Shown here: positions 42,323 to 52,419 of the stretch, one piece after another | How the letters are laid out: the number at the start of each line of letters is the position of its first letter | How positions within the stretch are numbered: the first letter of the stretch is position 1 | NCBI RefSeq assembly: GCF_015711645.1 | Contig: NZ_JABTEX010000001.1 | Span: 310,001 to 374,000 of the forward strand | Length of the DNA stretch: 64,000 nt | DNA from: Planomonospora sp. ID82291 | GTDB lineage: Bacteria > Actinomycetota > Actinomycetes > Streptosporangiales > Streptosporangiaceae | Direction of reading: 5' to 3' | Translations under genes and position numbers: made by a program | Notes under the pieces: model-generated | Seen by the model: the letters and a program-made list of their open reading frames with translations, nothing else | What the model was told of the DNA's origin: nothing | Databases searched by the model: none

Positions 42323-42745
42323 TCAGCGCCCCCGCGAGGACTGCAGCTCGGCCCGGATCGCCGGCGTGAGGACCTGCCCGGCCCGGTCGACGAGCAGGGT
42401 CATCTGGTAGGCCACCAGACCCATGTCGCACTCGGGCGAGGCCAGCACCGCGAGCACGGAACCGTCGCTGATCGCCATGACCAGCAGCAGACCGCGCTCC
42501 ATCTCCACCACCGTCTGGGTGACGGCGCCGCCCTCGAACACGCGGGACGCGCCCACGGTCAGGCTGAGCAGCCCGGCGGCCACGGCGGCGAGCTGGTCGG
42601 CCCGGTCGTCGGGGAACCCCTCGGAGCTGGCGATCCGCAGACCGTCGGCCGACACGACCACCGCGTGCGCGACACCTGGGGTGCCCCGGACGAACTCGGT
42701 GATCAGCCAGTCGAACCTGCGGGCCTCATGGCTCAGAGTAGTCAC
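42323..42745 (-). CDS. Conservon 3 roadblock/LC7 protein (CvnB type)
   Basis: This 140-residue roadblock protein begins TTLSHEARRFDWLITEFV and ends QMTLLVDRAGQVLTPAIRAEL. Length and pattern match the other two CvnB proteins. The GTG at 42745 overlaps the cvnA stop by four bases. Confidence 0.93.
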   Translation of the reverse strand: MTTLSHEARRFDWLITEFVRGTPGVAHAVVVSADGLRIASSEGFPDDRADQLAAVAAGLLSLTVGASRVFEGGAVTQTVVEMERGLLLVMAISDGSVLAVLASPECDMGLVAYQMTLLVDRAGQVLTPAIRAELQSSRGR

Positions 42746-45700
42746 TGGCCCTCCTCCTTTTCCGCCCCGTTCTGGGCGGTGTCCTCATATAGTTCCGCAC
42801 GGCCCCGCCGCACGCCCTGCTGGAAGCTCGACAGCCGGTTGCGCACCCGCTCGGGCGAGATGGGCGGCATCGGCGTCGACGGTGCGCTGGCGGCGGCGCC
42901 CGGCACCAGGTTGGCCTTGGGGGTCCGCTTGGGCAGGCCCGCGGCGGTGATCCCGCCGAGGCTGGGGTCGCTGGCCGCCTGGGCGGCCTGCCAGCCCGCG
43001 TCCGCCGGGGTCTGCCAGTTCTCCGGCTGGCGCGCCGGGATCGTCCGCCGGAGCGGAGCGGTGGCCGGGCCCTGGACCGACGCGGGGACCGCCTCCCTGA
43101 CCGGTGCGGGCACCGGTTCGGGAGCCGGTTCGGGCGCGCGCTCCCTGACGGGCGGGACGGCCTCGACCGGCTCCGCCGCGTCCGGATACCCGGCGTCCCC
43201 GGCGTCCCCGGGCTCCTCGGCGGTCTCGGTTTCCGCGGGGCCGTCGACCCTGCGGAACCAGGCCGACTCGACCGAGGCGAAGATCGGCAGGAACTCCTCC
43301 TGCTCGGGTTCGAGCGGGGAGACGCCGACCGCCGGCATCGAGGCGGTCACGGGGTCGTCGTGGGACGCCTGTCCCCACGCGGAGAACGCGCTCGCGGCGC
43401 CGTCCCCGCCGCCCGCCGAGGCTCCGTTGCCGTTCGACGCGCCGACCTGGCGCTTGGGCAGGGGCGCCTCGGCGCTCTGCGGCGGGGCGCCGAACGGGGC
43501 GGCCTGCGCCGGTCGCCGCTCCGGGAGCGGCTGGTCGGCGGAGCCGAACGACGGCGCCTGCGGCGCGGCGGGCCGGCCGAACGACCCCTGGTCCAGGGAG
43601 GTCTGACCGAACGAGCCCTGACCGAACGGGCCCCGGTCCGCCGGCGGGTCCGCCGGCCCCTGGCCGAAGGAGCCCCCCGCCGACCGGTCCATGGAGGCCT
43701 GGCCGTACGAGCCCTGGCCGGGGATCTGGCCGAACGGGTTCCGGCCCGCGGGCGCCTGGCCCCGGTCCGCCGACTGGTCCATCGACGCCTGACCGAACGA
43801 GCCCTGGCTCAGCGCCGCCTGACTGAACGGGTTGGCGGTCAGCGACGCCTGCCCGAACGAGCTCTGCGAGGTGAGCGACTCCGACCCCCAGGAGGAGCCG
43901 GGGACCGGGCTCGTCGCCTCGACGACCAGCTCCGGCGGGAAGAGGACCATGGCGATGAGACCACCGGTCTCCTGAGGGCGGAGCTGGACCCGGATGCCGT
44001 GGCGCAGGGCCAGGCGGCCGACCACGAACAGGCCCATCCGCCGCGACACCGACACGTCCACGACGGGCGGGTCGGCCAGGCGCCGGTTGGTCTCGACGAG
44101 CTCGTCGGCGGTCATGCCGATGCCCGCGTCGCTGACCGCGAGCAGCGCGCCGCCGCCCTCGATCATGCTGCTGGAGACGACGACCTGGCTGGCCCGGGGG
44201 GAGAACTGGATGGCGTTCTCCACCAGCTCGGCCACCAGGTGGACGATGTCGTTGGCGGCGCTTCCGGCGACCGAGATCGCGCGGTGCACCTTGATCTGGA
44301 CCCGCTCGTAGTCCTCGACCTCCGACAGGGAGGCGCGGACGACGTCGACGAGCTTGGCCGGCTGGCTGCGCCGTCGGGTCGGCTCGTGGCCGGCGAGGAC
44401 CAGGAGGTTCTCGGAGTTGCGGCGCATGCGGGTGGCCAGGTGGTCGAGCTTGAACAGGTCGCCCAGCCGACCGCCGTCCTGCTCGCCCTTCTCCAGGCCG
44501 TCGATGAGCGAGATCTGCCGCTCCACCAGGGTCTGGGTCCGCCGCGAGAGGTTGACGAACATCGCGCTGATGTTGGACCGGAGCTCGGACTCCTCCGCCG
44601 CGAGCCGTACGGCCTGGCGGTGGACCTCGTCGAAGGCCTTGGCGACCTCGCCGATCTCGTCCCTGCTGTCGACCGAGATGGGCTCGACCTCGGGGGTCTG
44701 GGTCTCCCCGGAGATCCGGAGCCTGCGCACGACGTCGGGGAGCCGGTGGCCCGCGACGTCCAGCGCCTCGACCCGCAGGCGGCGCAGCGGAAGGACCATC
44801 GAGCGCGCGATCAGGACGGTCAGGCCGAGGACCAGCAGGAGCAGGGTCAGGATCAGACCGGCCGCGATGATCGCGGCGCGCTGCTCGGCGTCCTCCAGCT
44901 CCCGGGCCCGGGTGATCACGTCACCGGCGACCTTGGTCTCGACCTTCCTGATCCGGTTGAGGACCTCGGTGTTGTCCCCGAACCACTGCTTGACCTCGGT
45001 CAGGTCGCGCAGCAGGCGCCCGGAGGCGTCCGGCTTGCCCGCCAGCGCGATCGCCTTGGACTTCGTCAGCTCGGCGCGGTGCACCCGCTCGTCGACCAGC
45101 TGGGTGCTGAGCAGCTGGCCGTTCTCGGCGCCCGCCTCGATGGCGAACTCGGCCTTGCGCTCCTCCAGCCGCGACCGCGAGGCGATGAACTCCTCGACCT
45201 GCTGGGCGTTGATCAGCGCGGGCGCGTAGTAGCCGGCCAGCAGGCGGGCCCGCTGCCGGGAGACCTCCTCCTTGGCGTAGGCCAGCGCGCTGAGTCCCCG
45301 GGTGTTGCCGATGATCTCCGGGTCCTCGCTGACCAGCGTGAGCTCCTCGTGCAACTGGAGCAGCGGGTTGATCAGGAAGACGTAGCGCTCGGCCCGGGCC
45401 GTGCCGGGCAGGTCGCGCGTCTTGCCCAGGCTCTCGAACTGGTACATGGCGTCGCGTGCGGCCTTGACCGCTCGCGGTCCGTAGGAGTCGTCGATCGCCC
45501 GCAGGTCCGCCCGGACCTGCTGCAGCAGCTCGTCGACGCCCCTCTTCTGCGAGGTGAAGCTGCTCTCCAGTCCCTTGTTCGCGGGCTGGAACGCCGCCCA
45601 CGCGCCCCGGTCACGTTCCAAACCGAGAGCCTGCGCGAGATCGCGCAGGCGGCCGGAGTACTCCGCGGCGGACGCCGTGCGCTGCTGCACGGCCACCCCC

Positions 45701-45876
45701 TCGACGGAGGCGGCCACGCGTGCTCCGGCGAGCAGCACGCCCACCGCGGTCGGCACCAGGATCAGCGCCGTGAGACGCGTCCGCACGCGCCAGTTCCGCA
45801 GACCGAATCGGGCGGCAGGCCGCTTGCCGCGGTCGCGCACCGATGCGGTCTCGCTATCGGTAGGTCCCGTCGTCAC
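42742..45876 (-). CDS. Conservon 3 nitrate-sensor-like histidine kinase (CvnA type)
   Basis: This 1044-residue membrane kinase has helix LTALILVPTAVGVLLAG, a NIT-like domain, helix AAGLILTLLLLVLGLTVLIA, HAMP, LFKLDHLATRMRRNSENLL with a candidate His, and HATPase (ELVENAIQFSP, DAGIGMT). The tail of about 400 residues contains many GSFGQ(A/T)S repeats, then the EEFLPIFA, GLPKRTPKANLVPG and SFQQGVR motifs shared with the other CvnA proteins. The GTG at 45876 begins a TTGPTDSETASV leader before the basic membrane-proximal stretch. Confidence 0.92.
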   Translation of the reverse strand: MTTGPTDSETASVRDRGKRPAARFGLRNWRVRTRLTALILVPTAVGVLLAGARVAASVEGVAVQQRTASAAEYSGRLRDLAQALGLERDRGAWAAFQPANKGLESSFTSQKRGVDELLQQVRADLRAIDDSYGPRAVKAARDAMYQFESLGKTRDLPGTARAERYVFLINPLLQLHEELTLVSEDPEIIGNTRGLSALAYAKEEVSRQRARLLAGYYAPALINAQQVEEFIASRSRLEERKAEFAIEAGAENGQLLSTQLVDERVHRAELTKSKAIALAGKPDASGRLLRDLTEVKQWFGDNTEVLNRIRKVETKVAGDVITRARELEDAEQRAAIIAAGLILTLLLLVLGLTVLIARSMVLPLRRLRVEALDVAGHRLPDVVRRLRISGETQTPEVEPISVDSRDEIGEVAKAFDEVHRQAVRLAAEESELRSNISAMFVNLSRRTQTLVERQISLIDGLEKGEQDGGRLGDLFKLDHLATRMRRNSENLLVLAGHEPTRRRSQPAKLVDVVRASLSEVEDYERVQIKVHRAISVAGSAANDIVHLVAELVENAIQFSPRASQVVVSSSMIEGGGALLAVSDAGIGMTADELVETNRRLADPPVVDVSVSRRMGLFVVGRLALRHGIRVQLRPQETGGLIAMVLFPPELVVEATSPVPGSSWGSESLTSQSSFGQASLTANPFSQAALSQGSFGQASMDQSADRGQAPAGRNPFGQIPGQGSYGQASMDRSAGGSFGQGPADPPADRGPFGQGSFGQTSLDQGSFGRPAAPQAPSFGSADQPLPERRPAQAAPFGAPPQSAEAPLPKRQVGASNGNGASAGGGDGAASAFSAWGQASHDDPVTASMPAVGVSPLEPEQEEFLPIFASVESAWFRRVDGPAETETAEEPGDAGDAGYPDAAEPVEAVPPVRERAPEPAPEPVPAPVREAVPASVQGPATAPLRRTIPARQPENWQTPADAGWQAAQAASDPSLGGITAAGLPKRTPKANLVPGAAASAPSTPMPPISPERVRNRLSSFQQGVRRGRAELYEDTAQNGAEKEEGQ
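43570..43875 (-). repeat. Degenerate SFGQ-coding repeat inside cvnA3
   Basis: The minus strand here encodes about ten variants of (G/S)SFGQAS or NPFGQ at irregular 12-30-residue spacing. The array lies in the disordered tail between the HATPase domain and the conserved terminal motifs. Confidence 0.65.
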
Positions 45877-46007
45877 CGCTCTAGCTACCCTTCACCATCA
45901 CGACACAAGTGGCCATCATCAGACCATAGACCCGCGGGACAGAAGCGACATATCCGACAAAACGGACGTAATCGTTACAGATGTGACGGAAGACTGATTT
46001 CCGATGG

Positions 46008-48302
46008 TTATCTCAGGGCGCTGAGGACCTGATCCCGCACCTGCGCGCGCTGGACCCGGTCCACCAGGGGACGTCCCGCCCTGTCGACCACGTAGAAGAC
46101 GTCCACCGCCTCTGCGCCGAGAGTCTCCACACGCGCAGCGCGCACGTCAAGACCACACTCACCAAATGCTCTACCAATCCGCCACAATAGCCCCGGACGG
46201 TCGTGAGCGCGTACTTCCACGACGGTCGCCGTGGTGGACGCGTCGTCCACGAGGGTGACGCGGGGCGGCGCGACCGGCACCCGGGCCGGTCGCAGCGAGC
46301 GGGTACGGCGGGCCAGGCGCTCCTCGATGTCGAGCCGGCCGGCCAGGACGAGCCGCAGGTCGGCCTCCAGCGTCGCGGGGTCGGGCGGCGAGCCGTACTC
46401 CGGGACGACCGAGAACTCGATCACGGCGGTGGACCCCGCCGAGGCCGCCGAGGCGGCGCGGACCACCATCCGGTGCGCGGCGAGCACCCCGGCCGCGCGC
46501 CAGAGCAGTCCCGACCGGTCGGGGGCGACCACGGTGACCGCCCCGCCGTTGACCCGGATCGCCCCCCCGCCGTGCCGGGCCAGGGAGGCCTGCTCGGCGG
46601 AGAGGGAGGGCGCGGGCCGCGGCGGGGTCCCGGACAGCACCGAGCGCACCCGGCGCACCAGGTCCGCGACCAGCGAGGCCTTCCAGGAGTTCCACGCGGC
46701 GGGCCCGGTGGCGTTGCCGTCGGCCACCGCCAGGGCCGCGAGCAGCTCCAGCACCTCGCGCGAGCCGACCGCCTCGGCCACCCGGGAGATCGTCACCGGG
46801 TCGTCCAGGTCACGCCGGGTGGCGGTCTCGGGCAGCAGCAGGTGGTGGCGGACCACGGTCTGGACGATCTCCACGTCCGCGGGGGGCAGCCCCATCCGGG
46901 CGCCGATGTCGCGGGCGACGATCGCGCCGGTGTCGGAGTGGTCGCCGGGATAGCCCTTGCCGATGTCGTGCAGGAGCGCGCAGATGAGCAGCAGGTCGGG
47001 CCGGGAGACCTCCCGGGTGGACGCGGCGGCCCCGGCCGCGGTCTCGATCAGGTGGCGGTCGACCGTGTAGCGGTGCACGGGGTTGCGCTGCGGGCGGTGC
47101 CGCACCCGCTCCCAGTCGGGCAGCAGCCGGACCAGCACGCCGGCCTGGTCCAGCTCCTCCCAGACCGGTACGGCCGCGCGCCCGGCGCCGAGCAGCGCCA
47201 CCAGCGCGTCGCGGGCCTCGTCCGGCCAGGGCACCGGGAGCGGCGGGGACTGGGCGGCCAGCGCGGTCACGGTGGCCGGGGCCAGCGGCAGCCCCGCCTC
47301 GGCGGCGGCGGCGGCCGCGCGGAGCACGAGCACGGGGTCCTTGCGCGGATCGGCCCCGCGGGCGAGGACGACCTCCCCGCCGTGCTCGACGACGCCGTCG
47401 GCGAGCGGCCGGCGGCCCCGCGGCGCGGGCCCCGACAGCAGCCGGTCCACGGTGCGCCAGGTGCCGTCGAAGGCGTGCGCGATCGTCCGGCCCGCCTCGG
47501 CGAGCCTGCGCATGAGCGCCTCGGCGTCGAGCAGTCCCAGGATCCCGGCGACCGCGTCCTGCTCCTGCAGCACGAGCCGGTCGGCGCCGCGCGCCGTCAC
47601 CAGGTGCAGGCCGTGCCGGATGTCGAGCAGGAGCTCGTAGGCCTCGCGGACCCGGGGTCCGGGGGCCGAGGCGACCCAGGCGGCGGCCACGGCCTGCATC
47701 GCCTGGACGTCGCGGAGCCCGCCGTGCGCGTCGCGCAGGTCGGGTTCGAGCAGGAAGGCGAGCTCTCCGCTGGTCTGCGCCCGCCGGTCCGCGGCCTCGC
47801 GCAGCTCGCCCAGGCGGCGCCGGGAGTCGGCCCGCCACTCGGCGAGCACCGTCTCGCGCGCCGCGCGGGTCAGCTCGGGGTCCCCCGCCACGTGCCGGGC
47901 CTGGATCAGCCCGAGCACCGCCTTGAGGTCCTCCCGGGCGACCCCGGCCGCCTCCTCCACCGTCCGGACCGAGTGGTCGAGGCGGATCCCGGAGTCCCAG
48001 ACGGGGTACCAGACGCGGTCGGCGACGCGGCCGATGTCCTCACGTCCGTCGTGCAGCAGGACCAGGTCGAGGTCGCTGCCCGGGGCCGGCTCCGAGCGGC
48101 CCAGGCTCCCGACCGCGACGAGCGCGACGCCGCCGAAGGCGCCGCGCTCGTCGCCGTTCCTGCCGTCCCGGAGGTCCGGCCCCTTCCCGGGCCGCCCGTA
48201 CGGCGTGCCGCAGGCGGTGCGGAGCAGGTCCGTCAGCCAGCGGTCGACGTCCGCGGCCCGCTCCCTGCGGGCCGCGGCGTACGAGCGAGTCTCGCCTCTC
48301 AC
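46008..48302 (-). CDS. glnD: Bifunctional PII uridylyltransferase/uridylyl-removing enzyme GlnD
   Basis: GlnD modifies the PII protein in response to glutamine; in actinobacteria the reaction is usually adenylylation of GlnK. The 764-residue product has the nucleotidyltransferase motif GSLGRSEPAPGSDLDLVLLHD, a PII-binding helical region, an HD domain (CALLHDIGKGYPGDHSDTG, VRHHLLL) and two C-terminal ACT domains (VTVVAPDRSGLLWRAAGVL and VVEVRAHDRPGLLWRIGRAF) that bind glutamine. The GTG start lies three bases after the glnK stop. It completes the amtB-glnK-glnD operon. Confidence 0.96.
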   Translation of the reverse strand: MRGETRSYAAARRERAADVDRWLTDLLRTACGTPYGRPGKGPDLRDGRNGDERGAFGGVALVAVGSLGRSEPAPGSDLDLVLLHDGREDIGRVADRVWYPVWDSGIRLDHSVRTVEEAAGVAREDLKAVLGLIQARHVAGDPELTRAARETVLAEWRADSRRRLGELREAADRRAQTSGELAFLLEPDLRDAHGGLRDVQAMQAVAAAWVASAPGPRVREAYELLLDIRHGLHLVTARGADRLVLQEQDAVAGILGLLDAEALMRRLAEAGRTIAHAFDGTWRTVDRLLSGPAPRGRRPLADGVVEHGGEVVLARGADPRKDPVLVLRAAAAAAEAGLPLAPATVTALAAQSPPLPVPWPDEARDALVALLGAGRAAVPVWEELDQAGVLVRLLPDWERVRHRPQRNPVHRYTVDRHLIETAAGAAASTREVSRPDLLLICALLHDIGKGYPGDHSDTGAIVARDIGARMGLPPADVEIVQTVVRHHLLLPETATRRDLDDPVTISRVAEAVGSREVLELLAALAVADGNATGPAAWNSWKASLVADLVRRVRSVLSGTPPRPAPSLSAEQASLARHGGGAIRVNGGAVTVVAPDRSGLLWRAAGVLAAHRMVVRAASAASAGSTAVIEFSVVPEYGSPPDPATLEADLRLVLAGRLDIEERLARRTRSLRPARVPVAPPRVTLVDDASTTATVVEVRAHDRPGLLWRIGRAFGECGLDVRAARVETLGAEAVDVFYVVDRAGRPLVDRVQRAQVRDQVLSALR

Positions 48303-48305
48303 CGG

Positions 48306-50199
<1,894 letters not shown>

Positions 50200-50368
50200 A
50201 CCCGCCGGGATGATGTTTCGACCTCGTTTCGGACGGCTCACACCCCAAAGGACGACCACCCGTAACCGCATTCGCACGGCGGCTGAGCCTGCATGACCGG
50301 TTCACATCCTGCGGCGTTCGGCCACCGGTTTCCAGGCCGTCGCAAGGAACCGACACTTCCTCCCCGCC

Positions 50369-50403
50369 GAGTACGTGACGTACTCTGAGTACGTGACGTA
50401 CTC
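50369..50403 (+). promoter_or_regulatory. Tandem palindromic operator of the first TA pair
   Basis: The 17-base near-palindrome GAGTACGTGACGTACTC occurs at 50369-50385 and again at 50387-50403. It lies 43 bases before the antitoxin ATG, where an autoregulating toxin-antitoxin complex would bind. Confidence 0.7.
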
Positions 50404-50445
50404 CTGTGCCGGAGAATGCGGCCGACGGATCCGGAAGAAGGCGGC

Positions 50446-50862
50446 ATGAGCTCTCTCCACTACGACAGCTACACCGAGGCGCGAGCGCATCTGAAAGATC
50501 TCCTGGACGCGGCGGCGCTCGGCCGGACCGCCACCGTCCGGCGTGAGGAGACGCGGGCGGTCGTGGTGGACGCGGAACGGCTGAAGCACTTCCTGGCCGC
50601 CGTCACCCCCTCGCGCGCCGAGGTGGTCGCCGAGGACGGCGGCTGGTCGGTGTTCATCCCCGGCCTCCCGGTCGCCGCGGACGGATCCACCTTCGAAGAG
50701 GCGATCGGCGAGATGGTCGACGCCCTGCGCGAATACGCCGAGGACTGGCAGGACCACCTGCTCAACGCCCCCAACCACCGGGAGAACTGGGGCCTGGTCC
50801 AGCTGATCGCCCTCAGCGACGACGAGGAGCTCCGCCGCTGGCTCACCGGGCAGGCCGCATGA
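50446..50862 (+). CDS. Phd/YefM-like antitoxin with HicB-like C-terminal part
   Basis: This 138-residue protein starts SSLHYDSYTEARAHLKDLLDAA, a Phd/YefM-type DNA-binding segment, then ATVRREETRAVVVDAERL. The middle (GGWSVFIPGLPVAADGSTFEEAI) resembles HicB-like antitoxins. It should neutralise the toxin encoded next and repress the operon through the tandem operator. The ATG at 50446 has GGAAG-like bases upstream; another in-frame ATG at 50416 has a ribosome site too close to use. The stop overlaps the toxin start. Confidence 0.8.
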   Translation: MSSLHYDSYTEARAHLKDLLDAAALGRTATVRREETRAVVVDAERLKHFLAAVTPSRAEVVAEDGGWSVFIPGLPVAADGSTFEEAIGEMVDALREYAEDWQDHLLNAPNHRENWGLVQLIALSDDEELRRWLTGQAA

Positions 50863-51284
50863 CCTGGCCCCAGGCCACCAGAGCAGAGCACGAGCGGTTC
50901 TGCCCGGTGGAGGGATGGACCCCGGTCAGAGACGCCCGGGGCCGCTCGGGCACCCACCACGTCACCTACGAGCTGCGCCTTCCCGACGGCCGTGTCCTGC
51001 GCACCAGGATCTCCCATCCCCCCGACCGCACCTCCTACGGCCGCGGCCTCTGGAGCCACATCCTCCGCGACCAGCTCGCCGTCACCGAGGAGGAGTTCTG
51101 GACGTGCGTGAAGGAAGGCGGCAAACCGGGCCGCGGAGTCCCGGTCGTTCCCGCCGAGACGCTTCCCGCCGACCTCGTCCACCTGCTCATCACCAAGGTC
51201 GGCCTGGCCGAAGCCGAGATCGCGCGGATGACCAGGGAAGCCGCCATCGCCAGACTCCGGCTCTTCTGGACCGACGGCGCATGA
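50859..51284 (+). CDS. Toxin-like partner of the first TA pair (translational repressor family)
   Basis: This 141-residue protein begins TWPQATRAEHERFCPVEGW and has ELRLPDGRVLRTRISHPPDR and YGRGLWSHILRDQL. Similar actinobacterial proteins are labelled cytotoxic translational repressors of toxin-antitoxin systems. The ATG overlaps the antitoxin stop by four bases (ATGA), the usual pairing. The first half resembles toxin RNases of the HicA/RelE kind only weakly, so the activity is inferred from family and context. Confidence 0.7.
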   Translation: MTWPQATRAEHERFCPVEGWTPVRDARGRSGTHHVTYELRLPDGRVLRTRISHPPDRTSYGRGLWSHILRDQLAVTEEEFWTCVKEGGKPGRGVPVVPAETLPADLVHLLITKVGLAEAEIARMTREAAIARLRLFWTDGA

Positions 51285-51397
51285 CCTGACCGGACCGCCC
51301 GTACCGCTCCCTGCGGCGCCCGGCTCTGAGCTCCTTCCTGGCAGGGCGGCCACAACGGCTCCCGGCCGGACCACCGTACGAGAACGGGATCCCGGCC

Positions 51398-51468
51398 GGG
51401 AGCCGGCGGAAGGTCAGGCGGCGGTGGCCATCTTGCGGAGGCGGGCCAGCGCGTCGCGCTCGATGCGG
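51398..51468. repeat. Left copy of 71-bp direct repeat flanking the TA islet
   Basis: Bases 51398-51468 are identical to 52349-52419. The repeat carries the last 17 codons and stop of the sigma factor gene. Similarity, with small gaps, continues upstream to about 51366 (matching about 52311). Confidence 0.9.
51414..51468 (-). pseudogene. 3'-end fragment of the sigma factor gene
   Basis: The minus strand encodes RIERDALARLRKMATAA and a stop, exactly the C-terminus of the sigma factor at 52365. Nothing of the gene remains beyond these codons. It is the left copy of the duplication around the toxin-antitoxin pair. Confidence 0.85.
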
Positions 51469-51536
51469 ATCGTGGTCGTTCGCTCTCCGGTCGCCCAGCG
51501 ATTCCCTTGCAGGGACGGCGGGCTGCGGCTTGCCCA

Positions 51537-51560
51537 CAACTTAATACTGGAGTTAAGTTG
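51537..51560 (+). promoter_or_regulatory. Inverted repeat at the second TA promoter
   Basis: CAACTTAA at 51537-51544 and TTAAGTTG at 51553-51560 form a perfect 8-bp inverted repeat around eight bases, ending five bases before the toxin ATG. This suits autoregulation by the XRE antitoxin. Confidence 0.6.
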
Positions 51561-51565
51561 GATGC

Positions 51566-51943
51566 ATGGCGAGCTGGGAAGTCGTCCTCGTGGTCGAGGT
51601 GAGGCAGTGGTTCGACCGGCTGTGCGAGGAGGACTGGGAAAGCGCAGAGCAGGTGGAAGACGCGATCGACATGCTCGCCCGGGTAGGGCCGACCTTGGGT
51701 CGCCCGCTGGTCGACCGCCTCAAAGGCTCGGACAACCACCATCTCAAAGAACTACGGCCAGGGTCGTCGGGATCCAGCGAGATCAGAATAATCTTCGCTT
51801 TCGACCCGGTACGACGCGCCGTCCTGCTGGTCGCAGGCGACAAATCGGGAAACTGGACTCGTTGGTACGACGAGAACATCGTGATCGCGGAGAAACGCTA
51901 CGCACAGCACGTCACCGAGCTGAGCACCAGGGAGTACGAATGA
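51566..51943 (+). CDS. RelE/HigB-like toxin (phage-derived Gp49 type)
   Basis: This 125-residue protein starts WEVVLVVEVRQWFDRLCEED and has GPTLGRPLVDRLKGSDNHHLKELRPG followed by IRIIFAFDPVRRAVLLVAGDK, the pattern of HigB/Gp49-like mRNA interferases that act on translating ribosomes. A toxin gene before its antitoxin is the higBA order. The start overlaps no other gene and follows an inverted repeat. The stop overlaps the antitoxin start by four bases. Confidence 0.88.
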   Translation: MASWEVVLVVEVRQWFDRLCEEDWESAEQVEDAIDMLARVGPTLGRPLVDRLKGSDNHHLKELRPGSSGSSEIRIIFAFDPVRRAVLLVAGDKSGNWTRWYDENIVIAEKRYAQHVTELSTREYE

Positions 51944-52278
51944 GCACCGTGGGATGGGACGAGGTCAAGCGGCAGGCGCACGAGCGCCGTCGGGCGGCCG
52001 GGTTGCCGGTGCGCTCAGAAGCCGAGAAGAGCGCGATGATGGAGCGGCTCGCCGCGGAGGTGCGGGCGCACAAGCTGGCCGATATCCGCAGGGAGCAGGA
52101 GCTGACCCAACGCGACGTGGCCGCCGCGATGGGAGTGTCCGGACCGCGCGTGTCGGCGATCGAGCACGGAGAGCTGGACCGCGTCGAGGTGTCCACTCTG
52201 CGCGCTTATGTGGAGGCGCTGGGCGGAAAGATGCGTGTGGTCGCGGACTTCGGCGACACGGAATACAAGATCGCCTGA
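51940..52278 (+). CDS. XRE-family antitoxin (HigA-like)
   Basis: This 112-residue protein has a helical N-terminus and a C-terminal XRE helix-turn-helix (LTQRDVAAAMGVSGPRVSAIEHGEL, then VSTLRAYVEALGGKMRVVADF). It should bind the toxin and the inverted repeat before the operon. The ATG at 51940 overlaps the toxin stop (ATGA). The right copy of the 71-bp repeat begins 70 bases after its stop. Confidence 0.9.
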   Translation: MSTVGWDEVKRQAHERRRAAGLPVRSEAEKSAMMERLAAEVRAHKLADIRREQELTQRDVAAAMGVSGPRVSAIEHGELDRVEVSTLRAYVEALGGKMRVVADFGDTEYKIA

Positions 52279-52348
52279 CCCTGTTCCGCCTCCGTGCGCA
52301 CCGAGCCCGACCGGACCACCGCACAGACGGGACCCGGCCGGGAACAAC

Positions 52349-52419
52349 GGGAGCCGGCGGAAGGTCAGGCGGCGGTGGCCATCTTGCGGAGGCGGGCCAG
52401 CGCGTCGCGCTCGATGCGG
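52349..52419. repeat. Right copy of 71-bp direct repeat (end of the sigma gene)
   Basis: This copy contains the true 3' end of the sigma factor gene and 16 bases beyond it. It is identical to 51398-51468. Confidence 0.9.

Noticed and set aside
51285-52348. TA islet as an insertion sequence or integrative element with its own recombinase
   Set aside because: No transposase or integrase frame and no terminal inverted repeats were found, only the direct repeats.
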